A stretch of 64,000 nucleotides of DNA from Gordonia insulae (GCF_003855095.1 NZ_CP033972.1:3658001-3722000); one strand, 5' to 3'. Counted from the first letter of the stretch, positions 8,969 to 17,796 are shown. Program-made: numbers and translations. The notes: a model not told the origin generated them from the letters alone.

Positions 8969-9152
8969 GTGATCGCAGTTGTGGCGATCATCACGACCTT
9001 CCTCGCCGGCATGGTGGCGGCGCTCCCTCTCCCCCGGCGTGCTCGCGATTTTCATGCTGTACTTCGCTCTGTACAGCCGACACCGGCTCGTCGCGAACTC
9101 TCCCAACGAGGAGTTCGCAGCACTGGCCGAGGCCGAGGAGGATCTGCGATGA
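8969..9152 (+). pseudogene. Remnant of an ethanolamine permease C-terminus
   Basis: Only about 60 codons remain, in two frames. The first piece reads VIAVVAIITTFLAGMVAAL, a membrane-helix sequence. After a frame change in a C-rich run near 9030-9040, the second piece reads GVLAIFMLYFALYSRH, RLVANSPNEEF, AALAEAEEDLR and then a stop. That ending is what I know from APC-family ethanolamine permeases, which often precede eutBC in actinobacteria. The stub starts about 10 bases after the carboxylase stop, so roughly 400 N-terminal codons have been lost. Its stop overlaps the eutB start as ATGA, the arrangement expected of the original operon. Confidence 0.65.
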
Positions 9153-10556
9153 GATACACCCAGTCGATCTCGGGAACCACCTACGAGTTCGACGGGCTCG
9201 TCGACCTCATGGCCAAGGCGACCCGTTGCGCTCCGGCGACGAACTCGCCGGGTGCGCGGCACACTCCGACGCCGAACGTGCAGCTGCGGCATGGCAACTC
9301 GCCGACCTCCCGCTGACGACGTTTCTCGACGATCAGGTCGTGCCGTACGAGTCAGACGAAGTGACCCGGCTCATCATCGACTCCCACGACCGGATGGCGT
9401 TCCAGGCGATCTCGCATCCGACGGTCGGAGGCCTGCGCGACTGGCTCCTGGCCGTATCCGCGCGGGAGGACAGCGCTGCTCAGATCGCGCAGTCGCACCG
9501 GGTCTGACCCCGGAGATGGTTGCCGCGACGTCGAAGATCATGCGAAACCAGGACCTCATCCTCGTGGCGTCCGCGCCGACGGTGACCGCATCGTTCCGGA
9601 CCACCATCGGGCTGCCCGGTCGGATCACCACGCGTCTGCAACTCAATCACCCCACCGACGATCCGCGCGGCATCGCGGCAGCGACCCTCGACGGACTGCT
9701 GATGGGCTGTGGCGATGCGGTGATCGGCATCAACCCGGCCACCGACTCGCCTCATGCCACGTCGGATCTGTTCTACCTGCTCGACGACATCCGGCAACGC
9801 TTCGAGATCCCGATGCAGTCGTGCGTCCTCTCCCACGTCACCACCACGGTCGAGCTCATCGAGAAGGGTGTGCCGGTCGATCTCGTGTTCCAGTCGATCG
9901 CCGGCACCGAGGGCGCGAACAGCAGCTTCGGAATCGACATCTCGATCCTGCGCGAGGCCAACGAGGCCGGCCGCTCCCTGAAGCGCGGCACGGTCGGCGA
10001 CAACGTCATGTATCTCGAGACCGGGCAGGGATCCGCTCTGTCGGCCGGCGCGCACATCGGGACCGGCGGCAAACCTGTCGACCAGCAGACCCTCGAGACC
10101 CGCGCTTACGCGGTCGCCCGGGTGCTCGAGCCGCTGCTCGTCAACACCGTCGTCGGGTTCATCGGGCCCGAGTACCTCTATGACGGCAAACAGATCATCC
10201 GCGCAGGTCTCGAAGATCATTTCTGCGGCAAGATCCTCGGACTCCCCATGGGCGTGGACGTCTGCTACACCAACCATGCCGAGGCCGACCAAGACGACAT
10301 GGACACCTTGCTGACCCTGCTCGGCGTCGCCGGAGCCGCTTTCGTCATCGCGGTTCCCGGAGCCGACGACGTGATGCTCGGATACCAGAGCCTCTCGTTC
10401 CACGACGCCCTGTATGTTCGCCAGGCACTTGGCCTTCGGCCTGCACCCGAGTTCGAGGAATGGCTCGCCGGACTCGGCATGGCGGATGCGCAGGGGCGGA
10501 TCCTCCCCGTCGACGTCGCGAGCTCGCAACTCCGATCGCTGACTGTCGCGCGATGA
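9149..10556 (+). pseudogene. eutB: Ethanolamine ammonia-lyase large subunit, two frameshifts
   Basis: Three overlapping frames together spell a full EutB of about 470 residues. Part one is MRYTQSISGTTYEFDG to MAKAT. Part two is LRSGDELAGCA to AQIAQS. Part three is GLTPEMVAATSKIMRNQDL to the stop, including NHPTDDPRGIAAATLDG, ETGQGSALSAGAH, CYTNHAEADQDD and AVPGADDVMLGYQS. EutB binds adenosylcobalamin and, with EutC, splits ethanolamine into acetaldehyde and ammonia. The first break fits loss of one C in the run at 9221-9223; the second fits loss of one base near 9495. Both are single-base deletions, so either decay or sequencing error is possible. The third part lacks the N-terminus and would not work alone. 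Confidence 0.85.
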
Positions 10557-11329
10557 GCACCACACCGGAGCCCGCCGACGACCTGTGGGCCGACCTCCGA
10601 CTCACCACCCGGGCGCGAATAGGCCTCGGACGCGCAGGCAATTCGCTGCCCTCGCAGCGGGTGCTCGAGTTCAAAGCAGCCCACTCCGCAGCGCGCGATG
10701 CCGTGCACGATCCCCTCGACATCGACGACCTGACAACCCAACTCGGAGACCTCGACGTCGACGATGCGCTCCACGTGCAGAGTCGAGCCGGCTCCCGCAG
10801 CGAGTACCTCCGTCGCCCCGATCTCGGACGACAGCCCGCCGACGTGTCCCATCTCCCGGAGACGGGCGCCGACATCGCGATCGTTCTCGCCGATGGGCTC
10901 TCGCCCAGGGCACTCACCGATCACGGCCGTGGGCTGCTCGAGGCACTCGTGACGGCGCTCGGTACGCGCTTCACGCTCGCACCACCGGTCATCGCCACCC
11001 AGGCGCGCGTCGCCCTGGGCGATCACATCGGCGAAGCCCTCGGCGTCCAGACGCTGATCGTGATCATCGGCGAACGGCCGGGCCTGTCCGTTGCCGACAG
11101 CCTCGGCATCTACCTCACTCACCTCCCTCGCCCCGGCCGCAGCGATGCCGATCGCAACTGCATCTCCAATATCCATCCACCCGACGGGCTCGACTACGCC
11201 ACTGCCGCAAGGATCGCGGCCGCACTCGTCGACGGCGCGCGCAAGCTCGGTCGCTCCGGCGTTGCGCTCAAGGACACCTCACGAGCACAGCTCACCGAGA
11301 GCGAGGCTGCCGTGTTGGAGCAGTCGTAG
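10553..11329 (+). CDS. eutC: Ethanolamine ammonia-lyase small subunit
   Basis: The 258-residue product is intact. It starts at the ATG at 10553, which overlaps the eutB stop as ATGA. EutC motifs are visible: LTTRARIGLGRAGNSLP, LEFKAAHSAARDAVH, VQSRAGSRSEYLRRPDLGR, LADGLSPRAL, RPGLSVADSLGIYLT and DADRNCISNIHP. It forms the cobalamin-dependent lyase with EutB. Because eutB is broken in this sequence and the permease is nearly gone, eutC may no longer have a partner. Its intactness argues that the damage to the locus is recent, or that the eutB breaks are sequencing errors. Confidence 0.9.
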   Translation: MSTTPEPADDLWADLRLTTRARIGLGRAGNSLPSQRVLEFKAAHSAARDAVHDPLDIDDLTTQLGDLDVDDALHVQSRAGSRSEYLRRPDLGRQPADVSHLPETGADIAIVLADGLSPRALTDHGRGLLEALVTALGTRFTLAPPVIATQARVALGDHIGEALGVQTLIVIIGERPGLSVADSLGIYLTHLPRPGRSDADRNCISNIHPPDGLDYATAARIAAALVDGARKLGRSGVALKDTSRAQLTESEAAVLEQS

Positions 11330-11338
11330 AACGGCCAC

Positions 11339-11692
11339 TCACCGTTCCGGGAGCGAGAGGAAATCGCGGAGCCACACGTCGACCTCACCCATGGTGTCTG
11401 TGTCGACGACACCGATCACGTCATGCAACCGTTCGCGCGTGACCGTACGGGGTTGCTCGGTCATCGCGAATGTCGGACGGGATGGCGTGAAAGCCGTTCC
11501 GCGCAAGCGGATGTGATTCGGCCAGCCCCGGTCCGTCGTCGTCGCGGGCAGGATGATCGCCAGCGAATCCGCCTGTTCGAGATACAGATTGCTCGCAATC
11601 ACCAGCGCCGGACGCCTGCCGGACTGCTCGCGTCCTCGCACGGGATCCAACTCGGCCCAGACGACCATGCCGCGCCGAAGGTCAGCCGACAT
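11339..11692 (-). CDS. MazF/PemK-family toxin (endoribonuclease)
   Basis: This 117-residue protein has the MazF/PemK layout: RRGMVVWAELDPVRGREQSG, RRPALVIASNLY, IILPATTTDRGWPNHIRL and TEQPRTVTRERL followed by a conserved C-terminal helix. MazF toxins cut RNA at short sequences and stop translation when the antitoxin is degraded. Its start overlaps the antitoxin end by 11 bases, so the two are coupled with the antitoxin first. Both active-site regions (the REQSG-RRP Arg and the TTTDR loop) are present, so it is probably functional. The cleavage sequence cannot be predicted. Confidence 0.9.
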   Translation of the reverse strand: MSADLRRGMVVWAELDPVRGREQSGRRPALVIASNLYLEQADSLAIILPATTTDRGWPNHIRLRGTAFTPSRPTFAMTEQPRTVTRERLHDVIGVVDTDTMGEVDVWLRDFLSLPER

Positions 11693-11912
11693 CGTCGCCC
11701 GAGCTCACTGCAGTATCCCAGTCGCCGAACTCATCCCAGTACTGGTCGTCGGCGCCCCGGATAGCCCGGCCGAACTCCTCCATCCGTTGCCGCCGTTCAT
11801 ATCCGTCGAGCAACTTCTCGATGAGACCGGCCGCGGTCACGCCATGGGCTTCGGCGTCGCGGTTGATGCGGTCCCGGAGTTCGACGGGCACTTTGATCGT
11901 TGTCGTCGCCAC
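11682..11912 (-). CDS. Ribbon-helix-helix antitoxin of the MazF toxin
   Basis: A 76-residue protein starting at a GTG (11910-11912). It has an N-terminal ribbon-helix-helix motif (TTTIKVPVELRDRINRDAEA, then AAGLIEKLLDGYERRQR). The acidic C-terminal tail (ADDQYWDEFGDWDTAVSSGDD) should fold onto the toxin. Its small size, position before the toxin and 11-base overlap are typical of type II antitoxins, which bind their own promoter through the N-terminus. The repeats at 11919-11950 are the likely operator. Confidence 0.85.
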   Translation of the reverse strand: MATTTIKVPVELRDRINRDAEAHGVTAAGLIEKLLDGYERRQRMEEFGRAIRGADDQYWDEFGDWDTAVSSGDDVG

Positions 11913-11918
11913 CGAATC

Positions 11919-11950
11919 AGTCTACCTGGGGGTATACCTAGTAGTCTACC
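11919..11950. promoter_or_regulatory. Operator/promoter of the toxin-antitoxin pair
   Basis: Just upstream of the antitoxin GTG there are two direct copies of AGTCTACC (11919-11926 and 11943-11950) around a perfect palindrome GGTATACC (11931-11938). Spaced repeats with a central dyad are what a ribbon-helix-helix antitoxin would use for autoregulation. Confidence 0.55.
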
Positions 11951-12011
11951 TTTCCCACACGGGCACCTTGGGCCGCGCCGCTCCCGCCATCTACCTGACC
12001 ATTGACGAACG

Positions 12012-12029
12012 TGACATTAGGTGATGTCA
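12012..12029. promoter_or_regulatory. Dyad upstream of the AurF-like gene
   Basis: TGACAT and ATGTCA are separated by 6 bases, 77 bases before the ATG at 12106. This may be an operator for an unseen regulator. Confidence 0.35.
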
Positions 12030-12105
12030 TAAATCGGTAGCCTCATTCGTCCTCGACAGCCGCTCGATCGTCGACGACGCACAACTTTCTGGGAGACGCT
12101 CATAC

Positions 12106-13042
12106 ATGTCCGTAGGCACTGACCCACACCCGATCTCAGATACCGGAGCCGTCGAGAGTTTCTGCGACACCGGCCCCGACGAGGTGTCGGACCGGTTGCT
12201 GCGATCGGCCGCGCGCTCCTCACGCAACGCGGTGGTCGAGATCGACTGGAACGCACCCCTCGATCCGACGAAGTACGGCTGCAGCCCGGAGTGGTCGACA
12301 CTGTTCGGCACCGCCTACTGGAACGAGATGACCGAGGAACAACGGATCTCGCTGACCCGGCACGAGTTCGCGTCGATCATGAGCATCGGGATCTGGTTCG
12401 AGATGATGCTGCAAGAGTTGGTCTTTCGCGATCAGTACCTGGCCGACTATCACCGGCCGGAGTTCCAGTTCGCCATGACCGAGGTCGCCGACGAATGTCG
12501 CCACTCGCTGATGTTCGCCCTGGCGACGAAGAAGATGGTCGGCACCTGCTATCAGCCGCATCCCCGCCTGGGGCGATTCGCGAAACTGTTCAAGAGCACC
12601 GCCAGAAACGAGGTCGCCTACGCCGGCATTCTTGTGGCCGAGGAGATCCTCGATGTCTTCCAGCGTGGATGCATGCGCGACGAGCGGGTTCTGCCATTCA
12701 TCCGCACGGTGAACGAGATCCACGTCCTCGAGGAGTCCCGTCACATGCGTTTCGCGCGTGAGGAGGTCAGGCAGCGGATGCAGGGAGTCGGGTGGCTGCG
12801 CAGGCAGTGGAGCGCGCTGCGTCGCCATCGCGTCGTCGTACATCGTGTTGAGCCTTGTGCGACCTCGCGCCTACGCCGACGCGGGCCTGGACTACCACCG
12901 GGCTGTCGCCGAGATGCGTGCGAATCATCATTTCCAATCGATGGTGCGCAGCGGCTGCGCTCACCTGATGCAATTTCTTGACGAAGTGGGCCTACTCACT
13001 CCGGCAGCGGCACGCATCTATCGGAAAGTGCACATGCTCTAG
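12106..13042 (+). pseudogene. AurF-like diiron oxygenase, one frameshift
   Basis: The first frame (from the ATG at 12106) gives a long helical protein with diiron ligand motifs: EFASIMSIGIWFEMMLQE, DECRH in ADECRHSLMFALATKK, EEILDVFQRG, and EESRH in HVLEESRHMRFAREE. After WSAL near 12825 the good reading moves to another frame (VAIASSYIVLSLVRPRAYA to FLDEVGLLTPAA and RIYRKVHML), ending at 13042. Together they give about 311 residues, the normal AurF/DUF-type length. The change fits one extra base near 12822-12828. AurF relatives oxidise aromatic amines to nitro compounds; many homologues have other substrates. Whether the break is real or an error is open. All visible ligands lie before the break. 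Confidence 0.75.
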
Positions 13043-13050
13043 GCACCGAC

Positions 13051-13326
13051 TCATCGGCGCTCGGTCAACGACACTTCCACCTCGTCGCCGACTCCCTTCC
13101 CGATCTGCGACAACAATGCCGCCGTGATCGGAAGCTTGTGCCGGCCGTCGCCGAGCGCCATGAACGAGCTCTCGAACGGGCTGCCGTCGATGGTGCCGGT
13201 GACCTTCACCAAACCGCGTGTCCCGAAATGCGCCGCGGTCCAGTCAGTGACCACATAGGTCCATCCACCGGCCGCCGGGCTCTTCTCCACGACGGCGGTG
13301 AACGTCTTGTCCAGTGGGGTGCTCAT
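13051..13326 (-). CDS. DUF1905 protein
   Basis: A 91-residue protein from the ATG at 13326 ([17 protein letters not shown]). It contains [39 protein letters not shown] and [19 protein letters not shown], the small beta-barrel DUF1905 pattern. The function of the family is unknown. It converges on the AurF-like gene with an 8-base gap. The gene and its upstream region recur, damaged, at 32277-32514 on the other side of the catabolic block, in the same orientation. Confidence 0.8.
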   Translation of the reverse strand: MSTPLDKTFTAVVEKSPAAGGWTYVVTDWTAAHFGTRGLVKVTGTIDGSPFESSFMALGDGRHKLPITAALLSQIGKGVGDEVEVSLTERR

Positions 13327-13444
13327 GACGACCTCCTCGATGTCTGAGTGTCCCTCAGACCGACCACGCGACCACCAGGAATTCATCGGTAGCGAATCGC
13401 GCGGTGCCCGGCGTCTGATCGTGACGGCATCACCGATATCGCCA
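13051..13444. repeat. Left copy of the DUF1905 direct repeat
   Basis: This stretch matches 32277-32514 in the same orientation. It covers the end of the DUF1905 gene and about 120 bases upstream of it. The last 36 bases (13409-13444 against 32479-32514) are identical. The remainder is clearly related with scattered differences, and the right copy lacks about 150 bases corresponding to roughly 13190-13343. Confidence 0.85.
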
Positions 13445-13907
13445 GCCTCGTCGCCGGAGCTCGCACGCTCAGTCGAACTCGTGAACACGATGACGTATGA
13501 ATCGGCCTTTCCACTACCGAGGTGCTGGAGGGTATATCGGGCGCGAATCACGCGCGTCAAGCCTGACCACTTCATCCAGTGCCGTGCAGATCTCGCGGGA
13601 CGCTCAGACAGGGGGCGGCCACGCGACGATCGCCACCTTCACCGTCGAACGCCCGCGGCATGGCGCCTGCGGGTAGTCGCACGCCCAGGCGGAGTCGTCC
13701 GGCCTCCCTCGGGCACGACGTTTTCCGGATATCGGCGGGGGCCGTCACGCTCGTCACCAGCAGTGATGTTGCCAGAGCGCACCCCTGGGCCGATGCGCTG
13801 AGTGGATTGACCACGTGTGTGGTCGCCCTCACACTAGTCATAAGGAAGCCTTACTGTTCTTGGCCGCGAACAGCGGTCTCGGATTGAATCAGATCAAGGA
13901 GATCTCA
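13445..13907. other. 463-bp non-coding stretch before the eugenol oxidase
   Basis: I see no convincing gene here. Short open frames on both strands are low-complexity Arg/Ser/Pro translations with no ribosome site or family look. The promoter of the eugenol oxidase gene must lie near the right end, where the AAGGAAGCCTTAC motif is found. Confidence 0.5.
13842..13854. promoter_or_regulatory. Shared promoter motif, copy 1 (eugenol oxidase)
   Basis: AAGGAAGCCTTAC, with AAGG and CCTT arms around 3 bases, lies 53 bases before the eugenol oxidase ATG. Near-identical copies occur before the aldehyde dehydrogenase and the P450, which suggests a shared regulator. Confidence 0.5.
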
Positions 13908-15488
13908 ATGACGCGCACACTCCCTCCCGGTATCAGCGAGGAACAGTTCGACACCGCACTGCAGCGGTTCCGTGACGTGGTCGGGGACAAGTGGGTGCTG
14001 TCGGAAGCGACCGAACTCGAGAGCTTTCGCGACCCGTATCCGGTTGGTGCCGAAGAAGCGTTCATCCCCTCGGCGGTCATCTCTCCCGAGACGACCGAAC
14101 AGGTACAGGACATCGTCCGTATCGCCAACGAGTACGGGATTCCGTTGTCCCCGGTCTCCACCGGCCGCAACAATGGCTACGGCGGCGCATCCCCGCGTCT
14201 GTCGGGCTCGATCATCGTCAAGACCGGCGAGCGCATGAACAAGATCCTCGAGGTCAACTCGAAGTACGCGTACGCACTTCTCGAGCCGGGCGTGTCGTAC
14301 TTCGACCTCTACGAGCACCTGCAGGCCAACAACCCCGACCTGATGCTGGATTGTCCAGACCTTGGCTGGGGCTCCGTCGTCGGCAACGCGCTCGATCGCG
14401 GGGTCGGTTACACACCCTACGGAGATCACTTCATGTGGCAGACCGGCATGGAGGTCGTTCTGCCGCAAGGGGATGTCTTGCGAACAGGCATGGGCGCCCT
14501 GCCAGGCAGCGACACGTGGCAACTGTTCCCCTACGGCTTCGGCCCGAGCCCCGACGGCATGTTCACCCAGTCCAACCTCGGCATCGTAACCAAGATGGGT
14601 ATCGGTCTGATGCCCAAGCCGCCCGCATCGATGTCGTTCGTGATCACCTTCGACAAGGAGGAGGATCTCGAGCAGATCGTTGACATCATGCTGCCGTTGC
14701 GTATCAATATGGCTCCGCTGCAGAATGTCCCGGTTTTGCGCAACATCTTCATGGACGCGGCTGCGGTCTCGAAGCGCGACGAGTGGTTCGCGGGGGACGG
14801 CCCGATGCCGGCGGACGCGATCGACAAGATGAAGAAGGAACTGAACCTCGGGTACTGGAACCTGTACGCGACGCTGTACGGGCCGCCGCCGATGATCGAC
14901 ATGTACTACTCGATGATCAAGGAGGCCTTCGGCCAGGTCCCTGGCGCCCAGTTCTTTACGCACGAAGAACGTCACGATCGCGGTGGCCACGTTCTCGCCG
15001 ACCGTCACAAGATCAACAACGGCATCCCGAGTCTGGACGAACTGCAGTTGCTGGACTGGGTCCCCAATGGCGGTCACATCTGCTTCTCGCCAGTGTCGGC
15101 GCCCGATGGCAAAGAGGCGATGAAGCAGTTCGAGATGGTGCGGGCACGTGCCAACGAGTACAACAAGGACTACGCCGCGCAGTTCATCGTCGGCCTCCGC
15201 GAGATGCATCACGTGTGTCTGTTCGTCTACGACACCAGCGATCCGGACATTCGTCAGCAGGCCCTCGACATGACTCGCGTACTCGTGCGGGAAGCGGCCG
15301 AATCCGGATATGGCGAGTATCGGACCCACAACGCCTTGATGGACGACGTGATGGCGACGTTCAACTGGGGTGACGGTGCACTTCTGAAGTTCCACGAGAA
15401 GATCAAGGACGCCCTCGACCCCAACGGCATCTTGGCGCCGGGTAAGTCGGGCGTGTGGCCCGAACGCTTCCGCGGCGGCAACCACTAG
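13908..15488 (+). CDS. eugO: Eugenol oxidase (vanillyl-alcohol-oxidase family)
   Basis: The 526-residue product matches Rhodococcus jostii RHA1 eugenol oxidase in length and, as far as I can recall the sequence, along nearly its whole length. It starts MTRTLPPGISEEQFD. The FAD-binding PCMH domain has STGRNNGYGGASPRLSGS and DLGWGSVVGNALDRGVGYTP. His390, in WVPNGGHICFSP, has the same number as the RHA1 histidine that binds FAD covalently. The enzyme oxidises eugenol to coniferyl alcohol with O2, and also vanillyl alcohol and alkylphenols. The ATG at 13908 follows AAGGAG. It stands alone between the shared motif and a strong terminator, facing the MarR gene. Assignment to the VAO/EugO subgroup is strong; the natural substrate is inferred. 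Confidence 0.9.
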   Translation: MTRTLPPGISEEQFDTALQRFRDVVGDKWVLSEATELESFRDPYPVGAEEAFIPSAVISPETTEQVQDIVRIANEYGIPLSPVSTGRNNGYGGASPRLSGSIIVKTGERMNKILEVNSKYAYALLEPGVSYFDLYEHLQANNPDLMLDCPDLGWGSVVGNALDRGVGYTPYGDHFMWQTGMEVVLPQGDVLRTGMGALPGSDTWQLFPYGFGPSPDGMFTQSNLGIVTKMGIGLMPKPPASMSFVITFDKEEDLEQIVDIMLPLRINMAPLQNVPVLRNIFMDAAAVSKRDEWFAGDGPMPADAIDKMKKELNLGYWNLYATLYGPPPMIDMYYSMIKEAFGQVPGAQFFTHEERHDRGGHVLADRHKINNGIPSLDELQLLDWVPNGGHICFSPVSAPDGKEAMKQFEMVRARANEYNKDYAAQFIVGLREMHHVCLFVYDTSDPDIRQQALDMTRVLVREAAESGYGEYRTHNALMDDVMATFNWGDGALLKFHEKIKDALDPNGILAPGKSGVWPERFRGGNH

Positions 15489-15529
15489 CCACCCTTGTTC
15501 AGACGGTGACAACATGTCCTGCAATGACT

Positions 15530-15561
15530 CCCGGGTCGGCGGCGCACGCCGCCGACCCGGG
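15530..15561. terminator. Bidirectional hairpin between eugO and the MarR gene
   Basis: A perfect 14-bp stem (CCCGGGTCGGCGGC and its complement) with a 4-base loop lies between two convergent genes. No long T run follows, which is common in high-GC actinobacteria. Confidence 0.75.
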
Positions 15562-15570
15562 CTCCACCCC

Positions 15571-16059
15571 TCAGTGAGCCGGATCTCCCAACGCGTTACG
15601 ACATGCGGACAGATAGTCGCGGAAAGCATTTCTCTGGCGCGGACTCAAGCCGTCCACCATCGTGCGCTCGAGTTCATCGACTCTCGCGTCGTACTCTCGC
15701 AGCATCACCCGAGCGTCATCGGTGAGGCTGGTCAGCATCCGACGACGATCAGCTGGGTCCACACGGCGTTGTACGAGCCCGCGCCGCTCGAGAGTCGTGA
15801 TCATCTCCCCCATGGTTTGGGCGGTGACGAAAGAATTACGCGCGAGCTCTGCCGAGGAGAGGCCGTCGCGGCGGCGCAAGACGGTCAGTGCGGTGTACTG
15901 CAGCGCCGTCAGGTTCATCGGGCGAAGCAGATCGTCCATGTGCGCTCGAATGGCCAGCTCGACCTGCTTGATCGCATACAACAACGTCGGCGCAGGATCG
16001 ACGTCAGCAATATCGACATCGTCGACGACATCGTCAGGCAGGCCCACGCTGGCGCTCAT
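15571..16059 (-). CDS. MarR-family regulator, CouR-like candidate
   Basis: This 162-residue protein has the MarR winged-helix layout: LLYAIKQVELAIRAHMDDLL, LTALQYTALTVLRRRDGLS, AELARNSFVTAQTMGEMI (recognition helix), LERRGLVQRRVDPADRRR (wing) and a C-terminal dimer helix. I chose the ATG at 16059 (MSASVG), which has AGGA seven bases upstream; the ATG at 16074 is possible. It is divergent from the aldehyde dehydrogenase and next to eugO, in a cluster resembling the Rhodococcus p-hydroxycinnamate genes. There the MarR protein CouR is a repressor relieved by hydroxycinnamoyl-CoA. The same role here is inferred. Confidence 0.8.
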   Translation of the reverse strand: MSASVGLPDDVVDDVDIADVDPAPTLLYAIKQVELAIRAHMDDLLRPMNLTALQYTALTVLRRRDGLSSAELARNSFVTAQTMGEMITTLERRGLVQRRVDPADRRRMLTSLTDDARVMLREYDARVDELERTMVDGLSPRQRNAFRDYLSACRNALGDPAH

Positions 16060-16088
16060 CTCAGGTCCTCTCATCGTTCCCGCCGGAA

Positions 16089-16105
16089 GAAACCCTTCAG
16101 GTTTC
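16089..16105. promoter_or_regulatory. Inverted repeat upstream of the MarR gene
   Basis: GAAACC and GGTTTC with a 5-base spacer lie 30 bases before the proposed MarR start, in the region shared with the divergent aldehyde dehydrogenase. This is a reasonable place for an autoregulatory MarR operator. Confidence 0.45.
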
Positions 16106-16231
16106 CTGTCATACTAGAGGATCACACTCGACGACGGTGAGTGAGCGACCGCAATCGCCGCTTTCCGAAAGTTGTTACTCGAGAATCTCTTCCAACTCTT
16201 CTTGTCAGGCCCTCCCCTCCCACCCAACCAC

Positions 16232-16244
16232 AAGGAACCCTTAC
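16232..16244. promoter_or_regulatory. Shared promoter motif, copy 2 (aldehyde dehydrogenase)
   Basis: AAGGAACCCTTAC lies 43 bases before the aldehyde dehydrogenase ATG at 16288 and is identical to copy 3. Confidence 0.5.
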
Positions 16245-16287
16245 TATTTGGGTTCGAACTTCCTACATGAATTCAGAGGCGACTCGC

Positions 16288-17766
16288 ATGACCACACTCG
16301 ACGATGCCGGGACGATCACTCGCCCGCAGCTTCCGCCCCGACAGCTCTACATCGACGGTCGCTGGCGCGAATCCTCCAGCGGCCGCCGCACCAACATCAT
16401 CGATCCGTCCACAGGTGACACATTGACGTCGGTATCCGAGGCCGACTCCACTGATCTCGACCATGCTGTGCAGGCTGCGCGGACAGCGTTCGACGATGCC
16501 CGCTGGAGCGGACTTCCCGGACGCGAGCGCGCTCGTGTCCTCAACCGCGTGGCCGCACTCGTGCGTGAGCGAGCGGACGAGATCATCGCCGTGGAGAGCG
16601 CGAATGTCGGCAAGCCGGTGTCGTTGTGCAGACCGGTCGATGTCATCACCACCGCCGAGCAATATGAGTACTGCGCGTCTCTCGCGCAGCTGAATGATGG
16701 TGCAACTCGGGCCACGCCCATGCCCGCTCATGCTTACACCCGCCGCGAACCCCTGGGCGTCGTCGGAGCCATCACCCCGTTCAACTTTCCGTTGATCCTG
16801 TCGAGTTCGAAGATTGCCCCCGCCCTGGCCGCCGGAAACACCGTTGTGCACAAGCCGGCGGAAGACACCCCGCTCAGTGCCCTACTGATGGCCGAGATAC
16901 TCACCGAAGCCGGTGTACCGGACGGCGTCCTCAACGTCGTGACCGGGCTGGGCGCTGAGGTGGGCGAGGCTCTGCTTCATCATTCGGGCATCGACAAGAT
17001 CGCCTTCACCGGTTCGACGGCGATCGGACGACACGCGGCCAGCGTCGCGGGCGAGAATCTCGTCCCCGTCACCATGGAGTTGGGCGGCAACGCCGCGCAC
17101 ATAGTGTTCGATGACGCGGACGTGGAGAAGGCCATCGGTGCGATCATCAAGGGCTTCGTATTCAACACCGGACAGTTCTGCATGGGTGGGCCGCGCCTGC
17201 TTGTTGCCCGCGCTCTCCATGAAACCGTCATATCCATTCTCGCCGAGGCGGTCCCGGCCGTACCGATCGGCGACCCCTTCGACCCCGAAACCATCATCGG
17301 TCCGATGGCCGGGGACAAACACGTTCGCAAAGTCGAGGAGTACGTCTCTCTCGCCGAATCCGAGGGTGCGCGAATCGTGTGCGGCGGCACGCGATTGCCA
17401 CGTGAAGGATTCTTTTACGCGCCCACAGTCATTGCCGAGGTGGACAACGACTCACGGGTGGTTCAAGAAGAGATCTTCGGGCCGGTCCTGACAGTGCAGA
17501 CGTTCGACTCTGAAGAAGAGGCTGTCGAACTGGCCAACTCCACCGAATACGGACTGGCTGCCGGCCTACAGACACGTGATGTTGCGCGCGCGCACCGAGT
17601 CGCCGCGCGCCTCCAGGCAGGCATCGTGTGGGTCAACGACTGGGCAATGCTCGATCCCGCAGTGCCTTTCGGGGGTGTGAAGAACTCGGGCTTCGGCCGT
17701 GAGTATGGCCCCGAAGCCCTCGACTCGTATACCAAGACCAAGTCTGTTGTCATCTCACTCGCCTGA
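16288..17766 (+). CDS. NAD(P)-dependent aldehyde dehydrogenase
   Basis: The 492-residue product has all main ALDH features: LGVVGAITPFNFPLILSSSK, KPAEDTPLSALLMAE, FTGSTAIGR, the catalytic Glu in TMELGGNAAH and the catalytic Cys298 in NTGQFCMGGP, plus IFGPVLTV near the end. It would oxidise an aromatic or cinnamic aldehyde (coniferaldehyde or vanillin) to the acid in the proposed pathway. The ATG at 16288 has AGAGG 8 bases upstream; an in-frame ATG at 16267 is the alternative. It opens the 16.3-22.8 kb operon, 30 bases before the alcohol dehydrogenase. The enzyme family is certain, the aldehyde is inferred. Confidence 0.9.
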   Translation: MTTLDDAGTITRPQLPPRQLYIDGRWRESSSGRRTNIIDPSTGDTLTSVSEADSTDLDHAVQAARTAFDDARWSGLPGRERARVLNRVAALVRERADEIIAVESANVGKPVSLCRPVDVITTAEQYEYCASLAQLNDGATRATPMPAHAYTRREPLGVVGAITPFNFPLILSSSKIAPALAAGNTVVHKPAEDTPLSALLMAEILTEAGVPDGVLNVVTGLGAEVGEALLHHSGIDKIAFTGSTAIGRHAASVAGENLVPVTMELGGNAAHIVFDDADVEKAIGAIIKGFVFNTGQFCMGGPRLLVARALHETVISILAEAVPAVPIGDPFDPETIIGPMAGDKHVRKVEEYVSLAESEGARIVCGGTRLPREGFFYAPTVIAEVDNDSRVVQEEIFGPVLTVQTFDSEEEAVELANSTEYGLAAGLQTRDVARAHRVAARLQAGIVWVNDWAMLDPAVPFGGVKNSGFGREYGPEALDSYTKTKSVVISLA

Positions 17767-17796
17767 CCTTCCGGTCGAACCAAGGAGTACATCGTC

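Noticed and set aside
13579..13887. Short open frames between the DUF1905 gene and eugO, one with a piece ([14 protein letters not shown]) faintly like a thiolase C-terminus
   Set aside because: The resemblance is about 14 residues in one frame with stops soon after; not enough to call a remnant.
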